Shown in pieces: positions 26,878-35,855 of a DNA stretch of 64,000 bases. Positions within the stretch are counted from its first letter, which is position 1. The number at the start of each line of letters is the position of its first letter. Under the pieces are notes generated by a model that was not told the origin of the DNA, searched no databases, and saw only the letters and a program-made list of their open reading frames with translations. Position numbers and translations under genes: made by a program. Source of the stretch: Aminobacter carboxidus (GTDB lineage: Bacteria > Pseudomonadota > Alphaproteobacteria > Rhizobiales > Rhizobiaceae); assembly GCF_014863355.1 (NCBI RefSeq), contig NZ_JACZEP010000008.1, forward strand, positions 62,001 through 126,000. The letters run 5' to 3'.

Positions 26878-27195
26878 ATGTGGCTGATTTTCCAGTGAAG
26901 CGCCAAAACAACGGCTGAGGGCGCGTGGCGAAGATTTTCAATTCGCTCGTCACATGGCCGCGCTTTTCGGTCCGGTCAAGGGGAAGGGGGCAAAAACGAC
27001 GATGAAGAACCGGATTGCAGCCTAGGGTATATTAATTTGCGCTATTGCAATTTCTAGTAGATTTGCTGCGTTTCCACCATTGCCGGTTGAGCCAGATTTT
27101 GGTGCCGAAATCGGCACCGGATCATACGACGCAACGTAGGGCGGCACAGGACCACACTTAAGGACAAGCCGGCGCCTGCACGAAGGCGGGCCGAA
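26878..27195. other. Intergenic region upstream of topA
   Basis: About 320 bases. It must hold the topA promoter, but I could not single one out. It includes an AT-rich patch (27028-27065) unlike its surroundings and the palindrome at 27101-27118. No RNA gene or convincing reading frame was found. Confidence 0.5.
27101..27118. promoter_or_regulatory. Palindromic element GGTGCCGA-AA-TCGGCACC
   Basis: Two perfect 8-base arms separated by AA. With a 2-base centre it cannot form a stable RNA loop without opening the last pairs, so a DNA-binding dimer site is the better reading. It lies 224 bases upstream of the topA start and about 80 bases before the frameshifted gene. The regulator is unknown. 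Confidence 0.3.
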
Positions 27196-27365
27196 ACGTT
27201 GGACTATATACAATCGATGCTCGGCCAGTTCCGGATCATGGCCAACGCCGAACGTTGCGGCATGCTCGCCTCCCGATAGAGATGGCCTATGTCGAGGCTG
27301 GCGACGTCATCCGTGGTGAGCGGCCTTCAAAGATCGGGCTCAACAAGCGAAACACCTCCGCCTGA
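27196..27365 (+). pseudogene. Frameshifted small gene (LDYIQSMLGQ... / ...IEMAYVEAGD)
   Basis: From 27199 one frame reads LDYIQSMLGQFRIMANAERC and GMLAS before a stop at 27277. The reading then continues in the next frame as [20 protein letters not shown] and GLNKRNTSA, with a stop at 27363-27365. One missing base near 27274 (between the Ser codon and GATAGAG) explains the break: restoring it gives A-S-L-I-E-M-A-Y. The codon before TTG is ACG where ATG would be expected. I recall intact rhizobial proteins of this form (LDYI..ML..., then Y-L-I-E-M-A-Y-V-E-A) of about 55-65 residues. The 3' end overlaps dprA on the other strand. A sequencing error is the alternative explanation. Confidence 0.6.
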
Positions 27366-28460
27366 ATGGCGTTCGAGCCGGCCGGCAAGGTCGAGCTCGA
27401 GCAGGATCATGAAAATCTGCGCCGGGTGAAGGCTGGTGTGGCGGATCAGTTCGTCGATCTCGACGGGAGCCGGCCCCAGAGCCTCGATGACCCGGGCGCG
27501 ATCGCTGTCGACCGTCGGCGGCGTTGCGTTGAAATCAGGCGGCTCTTGGAGCCGGGCCGGGACAAATGGCTGGCCGCCAACCAGCGGCGCCAGCGCTTCC
27601 AGCACGTCGGCTGCTTCCGTCACCAATGTCGCGCCATCCTTGAGCAGGCCGTTGGTGCCGGCGGCGCGTGGATCGAGCGGCGAGCCGGGCACGGCGAAGA
27701 CCAGGCGCCCCATCTCGCCGGCGAGCCGCGCGCTGATCAGCGAGCCAGAGCGTTGTGCTGCTTCGACGACGACAAGCCCGAGCGCCAGGCCGGCGACAAT
27801 GCGATTGCGGCGTGGAAAGTCCTGGGCGCGCGGCTCCCAACCGAACGGCATTTCGGAGACGATGGCGCCGCGTTCGGCAATCTCGTCGCAGAGGCCGGCA
27901 TTTTCGGATGGATAGGGGCGATTGATGCCGCCGGCCAAAACACCGACCGTACCTGTACCGAGGCTTCCCTGATGCGCGGCGGTATCGATGCCGCGGGCCA
28001 GCCCCGAAATCACGGCATAGCCGTTGCGGCCGAGTTCCGATGCCAGTGTGCGGGCCATCTTGATCCCGGCAAGCGAGGCGTTGCGCGCGCCGACGATGGC
28101 CACCGGTGGCAAGCCGAAGACTGCGGTTGTGCCTTTGACCGCGAGCAGCGGCGGCGGATTGTCCATGCGCTTGAGCGTCTGGGGGTAGTCGCGTTCGCCA
28201 AGCGCGACGAAGCGCGCGCCACATTTGTGCGCCAACTCGATTTCAGCCTCGGCCTCCGCCACCGAAGGCACACGAACCAGACGGCTGGCGCCACCAGCCA
28301 TCATGATCTCGGGCAGCATCTCGATTGCGGTTTCGGCTGAGCCGAAGCGGTTGATCAGGTCGCGAAAACTTGCGGGGCCGACGTTGGGCGTACGGATCAG
28401 GCGTAGCCAATGAATCCGCTGCCGGTCGCTGAGATGCGGCCCGGCTGCGGGTTGGGTCAT
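27327..28460 (-). CDS. dprA: DNA-processing protein DprA
   Basis: 377 residues. It loads RecA on incoming single-stranded DNA during transformation and is widespread in non-competent bacteria. The N-terminal region has the helix-hairpin-like [17 protein letters not shown]. The Rossmann core follows with [36 protein letters not shown] and [12 protein letters not shown]. The C-terminal winged-helix (DprA_WH) domain begins near residue 315 ([19 protein letters not shown]). Its stop lies inside the 3' end of the broken gene on the opposite strand. plsY overlaps its start by four bases. Confidence 0.95.
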   Translation of the reverse strand: MTQPAAGPHLSDRQRIHWLRLIRTPNVGPASFRDLINRFGSAETAIEMLPEIMMAGGASRLVRVPSVAEAEAEIELAHKCGARFVALGERDYPQTLKRMDNPPPLLAVKGTTAVFGLPPVAIVGARNASLAGIKMARTLASELGRNGYAVISGLARGIDTAAHQGSLGTGTVGVLAGGINRPYPSENAGLCDEIAERGAIVSEMPFGWEPRAQDFPRRNRIVAGLALGLVVVEAAQRSGSLISARLAGEMGRLVFAVPGSPLDPRAAGTNGLLKDGATLVTEAADVLEALAPLVGGQPFVPARLQEPPDFNATPPTVDSDRARVIEALGPAPVEIDELIRHTSLHPAQIFMILLELDLAGRLERHSGGGVSLVEPDL

Positions 28461-29068
28461 CCCTTGGACCCGATCCGCGACTCGGTGCCTGCGAGCAGGC
28501 GCGAAATGTTGGCGCGGTGCCGGATGAAGACGATCACGCTCATCAGCGCAAGCAGGCCGGCCGCCTTGGGCATGTCGATCAAATAAAGCGCGATCGGCAC
28601 CAACGCCGCAGCGGTCAGCGCTGCCAGCGACGAATAGCGGCTGACAAAGGCGACCAGCAGCCAGGTCACCGCAAAGACCAGCGCACCGAGGCTGGATAGG
28701 CCAAACAGCACGCCGAGATAGGTGGCGACGCCCTTGCCGCCCTTGAAGCCGAGCCAGATCGGATAGAGGTGGCCGATGAAGGCGCCGAAACCGGCGGCAA
28801 TGGCGGCATCGTGGCTCCAGCGCGCCGCGATGACGACGGCGACAGTACCCTTGAGGGCGTCGAGCAGCAGCGTTGCGGCCGCAAGCTTCTTGTTGCCGGT
28901 GCGCAGCACGTTGGTTGCGCCGATGTTGCCAGAGCCGATCTTGCGCACGTCGCCGAGGCCGGCCGCGCGCGTCAGCAGCAGGCCAAATGGAATCGAACCG
29001 AGGAGATAGCCGAATACGGCGGCCGCGATGAGCACGTGTATAGCCGTCGGAAAAATGTCATCCGGCAT
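28457..29068 (-). CDS. plsY: Glycerol-3-phosphate acyltransferase PlsY
   Basis: 203 residues, a polytopic inner-membrane enzyme that acylates glycerol-3-phosphate from acyl-phosphate, the first step of phospholipid synthesis. The three conserved PlsY motifs are seen: GSIPFGLL near residue 24, the glycine-rich [14 protein letters not shown], and [16 protein letters not shown]. Start at ATG 29068; a TTG one codon upstream is possible. Its last four bases overlap the dprA start. Confidence 0.95.
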   Translation of the reverse strand: MPDDIFPTAIHVLIAAAVFGYLLGSIPFGLLLTRAAGLGDVRKIGSGNIGATNVLRTGNKKLAAATLLLDALKGTVAVVIAARWSHDAAIAAGFGAFIGHLYPIWLGFKGGKGVATYLGVLFGLSSLGALVFAVTWLLVAFVSRYSSLAALTAAALVPIALYLIDMPKAAGLLALMSVIVFIRHRANISRLLAGTESRIGSKG

Positions 29069-29096
29069 CAAGGTATTTCTTCTCCCCCGTGGCCCG

Positions 29097-30383
29097 TCAG
29101 GCCGAGAACACTGTGCGTCCGCCGACCAAGGTTTTCAAGACCTTGCCTTGCAGCCTCGCCCCTTCGAAACAGGTGTTCTTGGAGCGCGAGCGGATATCTG
29201 CCTCGCGCACCAGCCACGGCTCGCCGAGGTCGACAAGCGCCAGGTCCGCGAGGGCGCCGGGCTTCAGCGTGCCGCCGGGCAGGCCAAACAGCTTCGCCGG
29301 CGCTGTCGAAAGCGCTTCAACAATGCGCAGCAATGGCACTTCGTCGTTGTGGTATAGGCGCAACGCAACAGCCAGCAATGTCTCCAACCCGATTGCGCCG
29401 ACGGCGGCATCGGCGAAGGGCAGGCGCTTGGTGTCGACATCCTGCGGGTCGTGCGAGGAAACGATCAGGTCGATGGTGCCGTCCTTCAGCGCCTCGATCA
29501 TGGCGACCCGGTCTTCCTCGGCGCGCAACGGCGGCGCGAGGCGGAAGAAGGTGCGGTATTCGCCGACGTCGTTTTCGTTGAGCGACAGGCTGTTGATCGA
29601 TACGCCCGAGGTGACCTTGGCGCCATCGGCCTTGGCGCGCGAAACGGCATTTGCCGCCATTGCGGTCGAGATTTTCGCCGCATGATAGTTGCCGCGCGTC
29701 AGCCGGGCGAGTGCCAGGTCGCGTTCGAGCGGGATGGTCTCGGCCTCGCGCGGAATGCCCGAGAGCCCGAGCCAGCTGGCGTAAAGGCCTTCATTCATCA
29801 CGCCCGACGAGGCGAGGTCGGCGTCTTGGGTCTCGTGCGCGATCACGGCGTCGAAGTCGCGCGCGTAGGTCAGCGCCCGGCGCATCACCATCGAGCTGGC
29901 GATCGTGTGGCGTCCGTCGGTGAAGGCGACAGCGCCGGCTTCGCATAGCAGGCCGAACTCGGTCATCTCGTGGCCGTCGAGGCCCTTGGTGATGGCCGCT
30001 GCCGGGAAGATGTTGACCGACGCCGTCTCTTTGGCCGTGCGCAGCACGAACTCGACAAGTGCTACATTGTCGATCACCGGGTCGGTGTCGGGCATCATGA
30101 CGACTGATGTGACACCACCAGCTGCAGCTGCGACGCTTGCCGAGGCAATCGTCTCGCGGTGTTCGCCGCCCGGCTCGCCGATGAAGACGCGGCCGTCGAT
30201 CAGGCCGGGAATGATGGCCTTGCCGGTGCAGTCGACAACTTCGGCGCCACCGGGAATGCCCTGGTTGAGCGCGTCGGCGCCGGCGGCAACGATCTTCTTG
30301 CCGTCGACGATGACGGTCCCGGTCTCATCGATGCCGCGCGAGGGGTCGACGATGCGGGCGCGCTGGAAAACCGTGATGCTCAT
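29097..30383 (-). CDS. pyrX: Non-catalytic dihydroorotase homologue (PyrC'/PyrX-like)
   Basis: 428 residues with the full class I dihydroorotase fold, but the active site is gone. The usual D-L-H-x-H-L-R-E-P-G reads [10 protein letters not shown], so both metal-binding His and the substrate Arg are lost. The H-x-x-H site reads NYHAAKIST, so the second His is Lys. The catalytic (T/S)-D-H-A-P-H reads SSHDPQ, so the Asp is missing. This matches the inactive PyrC' that scaffolds aspartate transcarbamoylase in pseudomonads. Its ATG overlaps the pyrB stop by four bases, so the two are made together. A true pyrC should lie elsewhere in the genome. Confidence 0.88.
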   Translation of the reverse strand: MSITVFQRARIVDPSRGIDETGTVIVDGKKIVAAGADALNQGIPGGAEVVDCTGKAIIPGLIDGRVFIGEPGGEHRETIASASVAAAAGGVTSVVMMPDTDPVIDNVALVEFVLRTAKETASVNIFPAAAITKGLDGHEMTEFGLLCEAGAVAFTDGRHTIASSMVMRRALTYARDFDAVIAHETQDADLASSGVMNEGLYASWLGLSGIPREAETIPLERDLALARLTRGNYHAAKISTAMAANAVSRAKADGAKVTSGVSINSLSLNENDVGEYRTFFRLAPPLRAEEDRVAMIEALKDGTIDLIVSSHDPQDVDTKRLPFADAAVGAIGLETLLAVALRLYHNDEVPLLRIVEALSTAPAKLFGLPGGTLKPGALADLALVDLGEPWLVREADIRSRSKNTCFEGARLQGKVLKTLVGGRTVFSA

Positions 30384-31345
30384 GCGTTGTGTCCATCGCG
30401 ATTGCGGCGCGGGTCGAGCAGCGCTTCCATCACCGCCATGCGCACGGCGACGCCCATTTCCACCTGTTCCTGAATGACGCTCTGCGGGCCGTCGGCAATC
30501 TCGGAGGCGATCTCGACGCCGCGGTTCATCGGGCCCGGGTGCATCACCAGCGCGTCGGGCTTGGCGGCCTTCAGTTTTTCGGCGTCGAGCCCGTAGTAGC
30601 GGAAATACTCGCGCACCGACGGCACGAAGGCGCCAGCCATGCGCTCACGCTGCAGGCGCAACATCATGACGACGTCGGCGTCCTTCAGGCCCTCGACCAT
30701 CGATTGCGTCACCTCGACGCCCATCTGGGCGATGCCCGAAGGCAGCAGCGTGGAGGGTGCGACGACCTTGACGCGGGCGCCGAGCGCATTGAGCAGCAAG
30801 ATGTTGGAGCGGGCGACGCGCGAATGCAGGATGTCGCCGCAGATCGCCACCGTCAGGTGGGCAATGCGGCCCTTGGCGCGGCGGATGGTCAGCGCGTCGA
30901 GCAGCGCCTGCGTCGGATGCTCATGGGCGCCGTCACCGGCATTGACCACCGAGCAGCCGACCTTTTGCGCCAGCAGTGCCGCGGCACCCGCCGACTGGTG
31001 GCGAATAATCAGGATGTCGGGCCGCATCGCGTTCAGCGTCATCGCCGTGTCGATCAAGGTCTCGCCCTTCTTCACCGAAGAGGATGCAACCGACATGTTC
31101 ATGACATCAGCGCCGAGGCGTTTGCCGGCGAGCTCGAAGGACGACTGCGTGCGCGTCGAGGCTTCGTAAAACAGGTTGATCTGGGTTCTACCGCGCAGCG
31201 TCGACGTCTTCTTCTCTGACTGACGCGAAATCGACACGGCCGCGTCGGCGCGGTCGAGCAGCAATTCGATATCAAACGGAGAAAGGTCGCGGATGCCAAG
31301 AAGATGGCGATGCGGGTAGGGCGGCAGGGACGATAGGTCTGTCAT
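30380..31345 (-). CDS. pyrB: Aspartate carbamoyltransferase catalytic subunit
   Basis: 321 residues, first committed step of pyrimidine synthesis. The carbamoyl-phosphate site [20 protein letters not shown] is intact near residue 58, as are HPTQALLD and [11 protein letters not shown]. No pyrI regulatory subunit gene is adjacent. The pseudo-dihydroorotase overlaps it by four bases, as in organisms whose ATCase is a PyrB6-PyrC'6 dodecamer. It is divergent from the AidB-like gene with 184 bases between starts. Confidence 0.96.
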   Translation of the reverse strand: MTDLSSLPPYPHRHLLGIRDLSPFDIELLLDRADAAVSISRQSEKKTSTLRGRTQINLFYEASTRTQSSFELAGKRLGADVMNMSVASSSVKKGETLIDTAMTLNAMRPDILIIRHQSAGAAALLAQKVGCSVVNAGDGAHEHPTQALLDALTIRRAKGRIAHLTVAICGDILHSRVARSNILLLNALGARVKVVAPSTLLPSGIAQMGVEVTQSMVEGLKDADVVMMLRLQRERMAGAFVPSVREYFRYYGLDAEKLKAAKPDALVMHPGPMNRGVEIASEIADGPQSVIQEQVEMGVAVRMAVMEALLDPRRNRDGHNA

Positions 31346-31529
31346 CTCAAGGCGCTGCTATAGGCTGTGCTTAAGTGACCCGCAAGCCGGCATTTCATCG
31401 ATGAAAGTTCTCCCACGGGATTTTCGTCGCTTCCAAGCTGGGCCATAAGCTATCGATAAGCATTTCGGTTATAAAGCCGGCCATGGCTGCGGATTCGTGC
31501 CCGTCGCCCACACCGATGAAGGACAAGGC

Positions 31530-33158
31530 GTGACGCAGGACGTGCCGAACCAGCCCCCTCCGCTGACGGGCAGCAATGCCTGGCGCGGCGATCCGCTGCT
31601 GATCCAGATCGCGGAGAGCTTTTCCGACCCGGTGCGCCGCGACCTCGACGGGCTCGGCCGCTTCGTGCTGAATCAAGAGGCGCAGGATCTGGCGCGGCTC
31701 GCCAACAGCGAGGTGCCGAAGCTCAAGACCTATGATCGCCAGGGCCGGCGCATCGACCAGGTCGAGTTCCATCCTGCCTATCACGCGCTGATGCGCCGCT
31801 CGATTTCAGGCGGTCTGCATTCTTCCGTCTGGGAGAACGGCGGAACCGAGACAGGTCGACGCCACCAGGTTCGGGCGGCGCGCTTCTATCTCACCGCGCA
31901 ACTTGAATGCGGCCACCTATGCCCGATCACCATGACCAATGCTTCGCTTGCTGCATTGATGGCGAGCCCGAAGCTGTTTCGCGAGTGGGCGCCGCGCGTC
32001 ACCACGCGCAAATACGACCAGGCGCAAAAGCCGCCGGTCGAAAAGGCCGGCCTTACGCTTGGCATGGGCATGACCGAGAAGCAGGGCGGCACCGACCTGC
32101 GCGCCAATACCACCAAGGCCGAACGGGCCGGAGGCAGCTTCTACCGGCTCACCGGCCATAAATGGTTCATGTCGGCGCCGATGTCGGACGCCTTCCTGAT
32201 GCTGGCGCAGGCGCCCGAGGGACTGTCCTGTTTCCTCGTTCCACGCATCCTGAGCGACGGCTCGGCCAACGGGCTGCAGTTCCAGCGCCTCAAGGACAAG
32301 CTTGGTAACCGCTCCAACGCCTCATCGGAAGTCGAGGTCCAGGGAGCCATTGGCGATCTGGTCGGCGAAGCCGGCGGCGGCATCAAGACGATCATGGACA
32401 TGGTGACGCTGACGCGGCTCGACTGCGCGGTGGCCTCGTCGGCGATCATGCGGGCGGGCCTCGCGGAAGCAGTCCACCACACGCGCCACCGCCAGGTTTT
32501 CGGCGCCAACCTTGTCGACCAGCCCCTGATGCAGCGGGTGCTGGCCGACATGGCACTCGATGTCGCCGGCGCGACCGCGCTTGCTTTCCGGCTGGCGCGT
32601 TCCTTCGACGAGGCCGCATCGGACCGCGGTGAGGCGGCATTTGCCCGCGCCATGACGCCTGTCGTCAAATACTGGGTCTGCAAGATCGCGCCGGCATTGC
32701 TCTACGAGGCGATGGAGTGCCTGGGCGGCAACGGCTATGTCGAGGAAGCGCCGCTGGCCCGCTATTATCGCGAGGCGCCGGTCAATGCGATCTGGGAAGG
32801 TTCGGGCAACGTCATGGCGCTCGATGTGCTGCGCGTGCTGCAACGGGCGCCAGGCCTGTTCGAGGATGTGCTGGCAACGCTTGAGCGCGACCTCGGTCCC
32901 GGCGGGCGCAGCGTGCTCGGCGTGCTCCGCGCAGCGATGCAGGTCGCGAGTTCCGACGAAGGCTCGGCGCGCATTCTCACCGAGCAACTCGCCATTTCAG
33001 CGGCAGCGGCCGAGCTGCGGCGTATGGGGGCAGGTCGCATTGCCGACGCGTTCATCGAGACACGACTCGCCGGCCAGTGGCGCGGCACGTACGGCATGCT
33101 CGACGCCCGGCACGATTCGCGGCTGATCATCGACACGCTCTATCCACAGGTCGGCTGA
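31530..33158 (+). CDS. aidB: AidB-like acyl-CoA dehydrogenase
   Basis: 542 residues, the length of E. coli AidB (541). The GTG at 31530 was chosen because AAGGA lies a few bases before it and the protein then begins like AidB (TGSNAWRGDPLLIQIAESF). The flavin-binding acyl-CoA dehydrogenase core has GLTLGMGMTEKQGGTDL, and the C-terminal GNGYVEE and AIWEGSGNV are conserved. AidB is a FAD-containing DNA-binding member linked to protection from alkylation; the physiological reaction is unclear. It stands alone, divergent from pyrB. Confidence 0.88.
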   Translation: MTQDVPNQPPPLTGSNAWRGDPLLIQIAESFSDPVRRDLDGLGRFVLNQEAQDLARLANSEVPKLKTYDRQGRRIDQVEFHPAYHALMRRSISGGLHSSVWENGGTETGRRHQVRAARFYLTAQLECGHLCPITMTNASLAALMASPKLFREWAPRVTTRKYDQAQKPPVEKAGLTLGMGMTEKQGGTDLRANTTKAERAGGSFYRLTGHKWFMSAPMSDAFLMLAQAPEGLSCFLVPRILSDGSANGLQFQRLKDKLGNRSNASSEVEVQGAIGDLVGEAGGGIKTIMDMVTLTRLDCAVASSAIMRAGLAEAVHHTRHRQVFGANLVDQPLMQRVLADMALDVAGATALAFRLARSFDEAASDRGEAAFARAMTPVVKYWVCKIAPALLYEAMECLGGNGYVEEAPLARYYREAPVNAIWEGSGNVMALDVLRVLQRAPGLFEDVLATLERDLGPGGRSVLGVLRAAMQVASSDEGSARILTEQLAISAAAAELRRMGAGRIADAFIETRLAGQWRGTYGMLDARHDSRLIIDTLYPQVG

Positions 33159-33283
33159 CACAATCCGGGTCAGTCGCCGTCTCATTTCCGGACGGCCCCG
33201 CAAATATTAACCTTATCAAATGGTTTACGTTGCGCGCTGCCGACGCAGGGGCCACTGTCTTTTGCAAAGAAGCAGGAATCCCG

Positions 33284-33352
33284 ATGCACGTCTTTTCGAA
33301 CCTATTCCAGGGCACGGAAGCTGCCAGGCCGTCGGCTACGGGCAGCGTCTGA
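33284..33352 (+). CDS. Possible 22-codon leader ORF upstream of DUF6105
   Basis: MHVFSNLFQGTEAARPSATG plus SV, with AGGA eight bases before the ATG. Its TGA overlaps the ATG of the next gene (TGATG at 33350-33354), the geometry of translational re-initiation. The peptide resembles nothing I know. It may be a leader peptide coupling ribosomes into the membrane protein gene, or chance. Confidence 0.3.
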   Translation: MHVFSNLFQGTEAARPSATGSV

Positions 33353-33687
33353 TGCGCTATGTTTTCGCCGTTTGGGCTGCGCCGCTGGTCCTGTTTTGGG
33401 GCTGGTACTTCCTGTCGATCAACGATCTCAATTTCGGCTACCCGATCCTGAGCCGCGGCCTGAACCTGGCAATCTTCGACCTCTATGGTGAAATTCTGGG
33501 TGTCGACCCGCTCAAGATTCCTTGGATGATCGCCAAGGCCTGCATCTTCGACACATTCATCCTGCTCGGCATCTGGGCGTTCCGCCGCCGCAAGCTGATT
33601 GCCGAGAAGGTCAGGGGTTGGCAGTCTAATCCTCGTACGGAGATGCGTCGAGCGTCTGCAACCGGTCGAGTACACCCTGCAGAATAA
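33352..33687 (+). CDS. Small membrane protein, DUF6105 family
   Basis: 111 residues with two hydrophobic segments: about residues 3-22 ([20 protein letters not shown]) and 65-85 ([18 protein letters not shown]). The conserved [13 protein letters not shown] and YGE-LG-DP pattern is that of DUF6105, a small rhizobial inner-membrane family of unknown role, by recall. The last 20 residues after VRGWQSN overlap ruvX on the other strand (33626-33687) and look less conserved, suggesting drift of the stop codon. Confidence 0.7.
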   Translation: MRYVFAVWAAPLVLFWGWYFLSINDLNFGYPILSRGLNLAIFDLYGEILGVDPLKIPWMIAKACIFDTFILLGIWAFRRRKLIAEKVRGWQSNPRTEMRRASATGRVHPAE

Positions 33688-34111
33688 AGGCAGCTGCTGC
33701 CGAATCGATGCGGCCGTCGCGTTTCTTGCGCGAGACATCCATCTCGATCAGCACGCGTTCGGCGGCAACCGTCGACAGGCGTTCATCCCAGAACAGGAAT
33801 GGCAAGTCGGTCAGGTTGGCTGCATTGCGCACGAAGGCGCGCGACTTCTGGGCGCGCGGTCCCTCCGATCCATCCATGTTGATCGGCAGGCCGATCACGA
33901 TCGCACCTGTGTTTTCCTTGGCCAGCATGGCAAGCAGTGCCGCCACGTCGAGTGTGAATTTTTTGCGCATGATGACCTGGCGCGGATGCGAGAATGACAG
34001 GCCGCGGTCGGAAACCGCCACACCAATCGTCTTGTCTCCGAGGTCGAGCCCGGCCAGCGTCTTGCCGCCGGCCAACAGCGCGGGCAGTTGTTCAATGGTA
34101 ACGATTGCCAA
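33626..34111 (-). CDS. ruvX: Putative Holliday junction resolvase RuvX (YqgF)
   Basis: 161 residues with the RNase H-like YqgF fold. The catalytic Asp is in [17 protein letters not shown] near residue 20; the second acidic motif is [13 protein letters not shown], and the last Asp is in FWDERLST and DSAAAAFIL. Proposed roles are Holliday junction cleavage and 16S rRNA 5' end processing. It converges on the DUF6105 gene with 62 bases of tail overlap. Confidence 0.92.
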   Translation of the reverse strand: MAIVTIEQLPALLAGGKTLAGLDLGDKTIGVAVSDRGLSFSHPRQVIMRKKFTLDVAALLAMLAKENTGAIVIGLPINMDGSEGPRAQKSRAFVRNAANLTDLPFLFWDERLSTVAAERVLIEMDVSRKKRDGRIDSAAAAFILQGVLDRLQTLDASPYED

Positions 34112-34257
34112 GCGGCTTTCCTCTGTGCCCTGGTGGTAGCGTCCGCCTGAATGAGCACGGCATGCCCTAACACCTTGAATCTGCGTATCGGCCTCTTTGA
34201 AAGGGGCTTTGTGCGTTCTATCCTTTGGACAACGAAATTACGAGGAGTGCCGAAACG

Positions 34258-34965
34258 ATGAAGCTGACCTGGTATGGACATTCGGCCTTCCGTATTGAAG
34301 TCGCTGGCGCCACGATCCTGATCGATCCGTTCCTGACCGGTAATCCCTCATGGGGCAAGACTTGGGAGGAGGCCGCCGAAGGCGTCACCCATGTTCTTTT
34401 GACGCACGGCCATGACGACCATATCGGCGATGCGGCTGCCATACTGAAGAAGACCGGTGCCATGCTCGTCGCCAATTTCGAGATCTGCATGTATCTCGTC
34501 GGCCAGGGTGTCAGCGACGAGCAGATCAATCCCGGCAATATCGGCGGCACCGTCGATTGCGGCAGCTTCACCACCACCTTTGTTGCGGCGCTGCATTCGT
34601 CTTCGGTCAGCCGGCCGGACGGTAGCAACGTCTATCTCGGCAATCCCGGCGGCCTGGTGCTGCATTTCGCCGAGGAGCGCACGCTCTATCATATGGGCGA
34701 CACCGACATCTTCTCAGACATGGCGTTGATCAACGAACTGCACGAGCCGGCGATCGGCCTTGTGCCCGTCGGCGACCGCTTCACCATGGGTGGTGCTGTG
34801 GCAGCACTTGCCTGCCGGCGTTTCTTCAAGTTCGAAACCGTTGTGCCATGCCACTTCGCCAGTTTCCCGATCATCGACCAGACGGCGGACCAGTTCGTCG
34901 CAGGCCTCGAAGGCTCTGGCGTCGAGGTCGTGTTGCCGCAGGTTGGCGTGGCGGTCGATGTTTGA
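34258..34965 (+). CDS. UPF0173 metal-dependent hydrolase
   Basis: 235 residues, a small metallo-beta-lactamase fold protein. The metal motif [12 protein letters not shown] lies near residue 43; further ligands are in [15 protein letters not shown] and the C-terminal PCHFASFP. Length and sequence match the UPF0173 (YtkL-like) family, of unknown substrate. The start is fixed by GAGGAG eleven bases upstream of ATG 34258. Confidence 0.9.
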   Translation: MKLTWYGHSAFRIEVAGATILIDPFLTGNPSWGKTWEEAAEGVTHVLLTHGHDDHIGDAAAILKKTGAMLVANFEICMYLVGQGVSDEQINPGNIGGTVDCGSFTTTFVAALHSSSVSRPDGSNVYLGNPGGLVLHFAEERTLYHMGDTDIFSDMALINELHEPAIGLVPVGDRFTMGGAVAALACRRFFKFETVVPCHFASFPIIDQTADQFVAGLEGSGVEVVLPQVGVAVDV

Positions 34966-34998
34966 GCGCAGCGGCAAAGCCGCAGGATGGGGTTTGAC

Positions 34999-35415
34999 AT
35001 GAAGACTTGGCGAATTCTTGCAGTGTTTTTGCTGGCGGCGTTCGGCACATCGGCCCAGGCCGAGGACTTCATCAAGGGCGTCTATCTTCAGTCCGAGGAA
35101 CTCTGCGCCCAGGCAAAGAAGGATTCGCTGCAGTCGGTCATCGACGCCGGCGGCCTGCTCCTGTCGCAGGACGGTATCGAAAGCGTCGAATACAATTGCG
35201 AGTTTCTCAACGTGACCAAGGCAATGCGTTCGCCGGCATGGGCGGTGACCGCCCTGTGCCAGGAACCCGGACATCTGTTCCCCGACACGCTTTCCGTCCT
35301 TCAGCTGAACTCGACGCAGATTGAACTCGTCTCGGTGCGCCAGGTCGATCCCGAAAGCGGCCAAACCGACAATGGCGGCACCTATGTGCTGTGCGATGGC
35401 GTCGCCATGCCATGA
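34999..35415 (+). CDS. Secreted small protein of unknown function
   Basis: 138 residues with a signal peptide (MKTWRILAVFLLAAFGTSAQ, then A-EDF). The mature 117 residues contain four cysteines (EELCAQ, EYNCEF, TALCQE, YVLCDG), enough for two disulfides. I do not recognise the family. The ATG at 34999 is preferred because it opens directly into the signal peptide with a G-rich ribosome-binding site. It follows the UPF0173 gene by 33 bases and precedes the gatC promoter. Confidence 0.75.
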   Translation: MKTWRILAVFLLAAFGTSAQAEDFIKGVYLQSEELCAQAKKDSLQSVIDAGGLLLSQDGIESVEYNCEFLNVTKAMRSPAWAVTALCQEPGHLFPDTLSVLQLNSTQIELVSVRQVDPESGQTDNGGTYVLCDGVAMP

Positions 35416-35431
35416 GCACGATCAATCGATG

Positions 35432-35460
35432 TTGCACCGCGCGCGCCGCGCCGTTATAGC
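35432..35460 (+). promoter_or_regulatory. Promoter of gatC-gatA
   Basis: TTGCAC (35432-35437), a 17-base spacer that is almost wholly G and C, and TATAGC (35455-35460). It lies 39 bases before the gatC start. Both hexamers are good matches to the housekeeping consensus at ideal spacing. Confidence 0.65.
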
Positions 35461-35498
35461 CCGACCTGACCAATTTACCGGCTTTCCGGAGTATTTCG

Positions 35499-35786
35499 AT
35501 GTCCGTTGATCTCAAGACCGTCAAGCGCGTCGCGCATCTCGCCCGCATCGCCGTCAGCGAGGATGATGCCCAGCGCATGACCGGCGAATTGAACGCCATT
35601 CTTGGCTTCGTCGAGCAGCTCAACGAAGTCGATGTCTCAGGCGTCGAGCCGATGACGTCGGTCACGCCGATGGAGATGAAGAAGCGCGTCGACGCCGTGA
35701 CCGACGGCAACAAGGCCGCCGACATCGTGGCCAACGCGCCGGCGACCGACGAGAATTTCTTCCTTGTGCCGAAAGTGGTGGAATAG
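35499..35786 (+). CDS. gatC: Asp-tRNA(Asn)/Glu-tRNA(Gln) amidotransferase subunit C
   Basis: 95 residues, the usual size. The typical N-terminus [20 protein letters not shown] and the C-terminal segment with [17 protein letters not shown] are present. GatC stabilises GatA in the GatCAB complex that converts Glu-tRNA(Gln) to Gln-tRNA(Gln). gatA follows after 69 bases; gatB is not in the window. Confidence 0.96.
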   Translation: MSVDLKTVKRVAHLARIAVSEDDAQRMTGELNAILGFVEQLNEVDVSGVEPMTSVTPMEMKKRVDAVTDGNKAADIVANAPATDENFFLVPKVVE

Positions 35787-35855
35787 GCCTTGCCGGCCGG
35801 TCCATTGTCTCATCAAAAGCAGCTTTCGGCTGCCTGACCTCGAAGTGAATTCGCC

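Noticed and set aside
27022-27213. 63-codon minus-strand frame upstream of topA
   Set aside because: No ribosome-binding site, mixed composition, and it crosses the AT-rich patch and palindrome; not coding-like.
29097-30383. Catalytic dihydroorotase (pyrC)
   Set aside because: The metal-binding His pair and catalytic Asp are absent, so the enzymatic name is not supported.
31395-31784. 130-codon minus-strand frame upstream of pyrB
   Set aside because: It overlaps the start of the AidB-like gene antisense, lacks a ribosome-binding site and has no recognisable domain.
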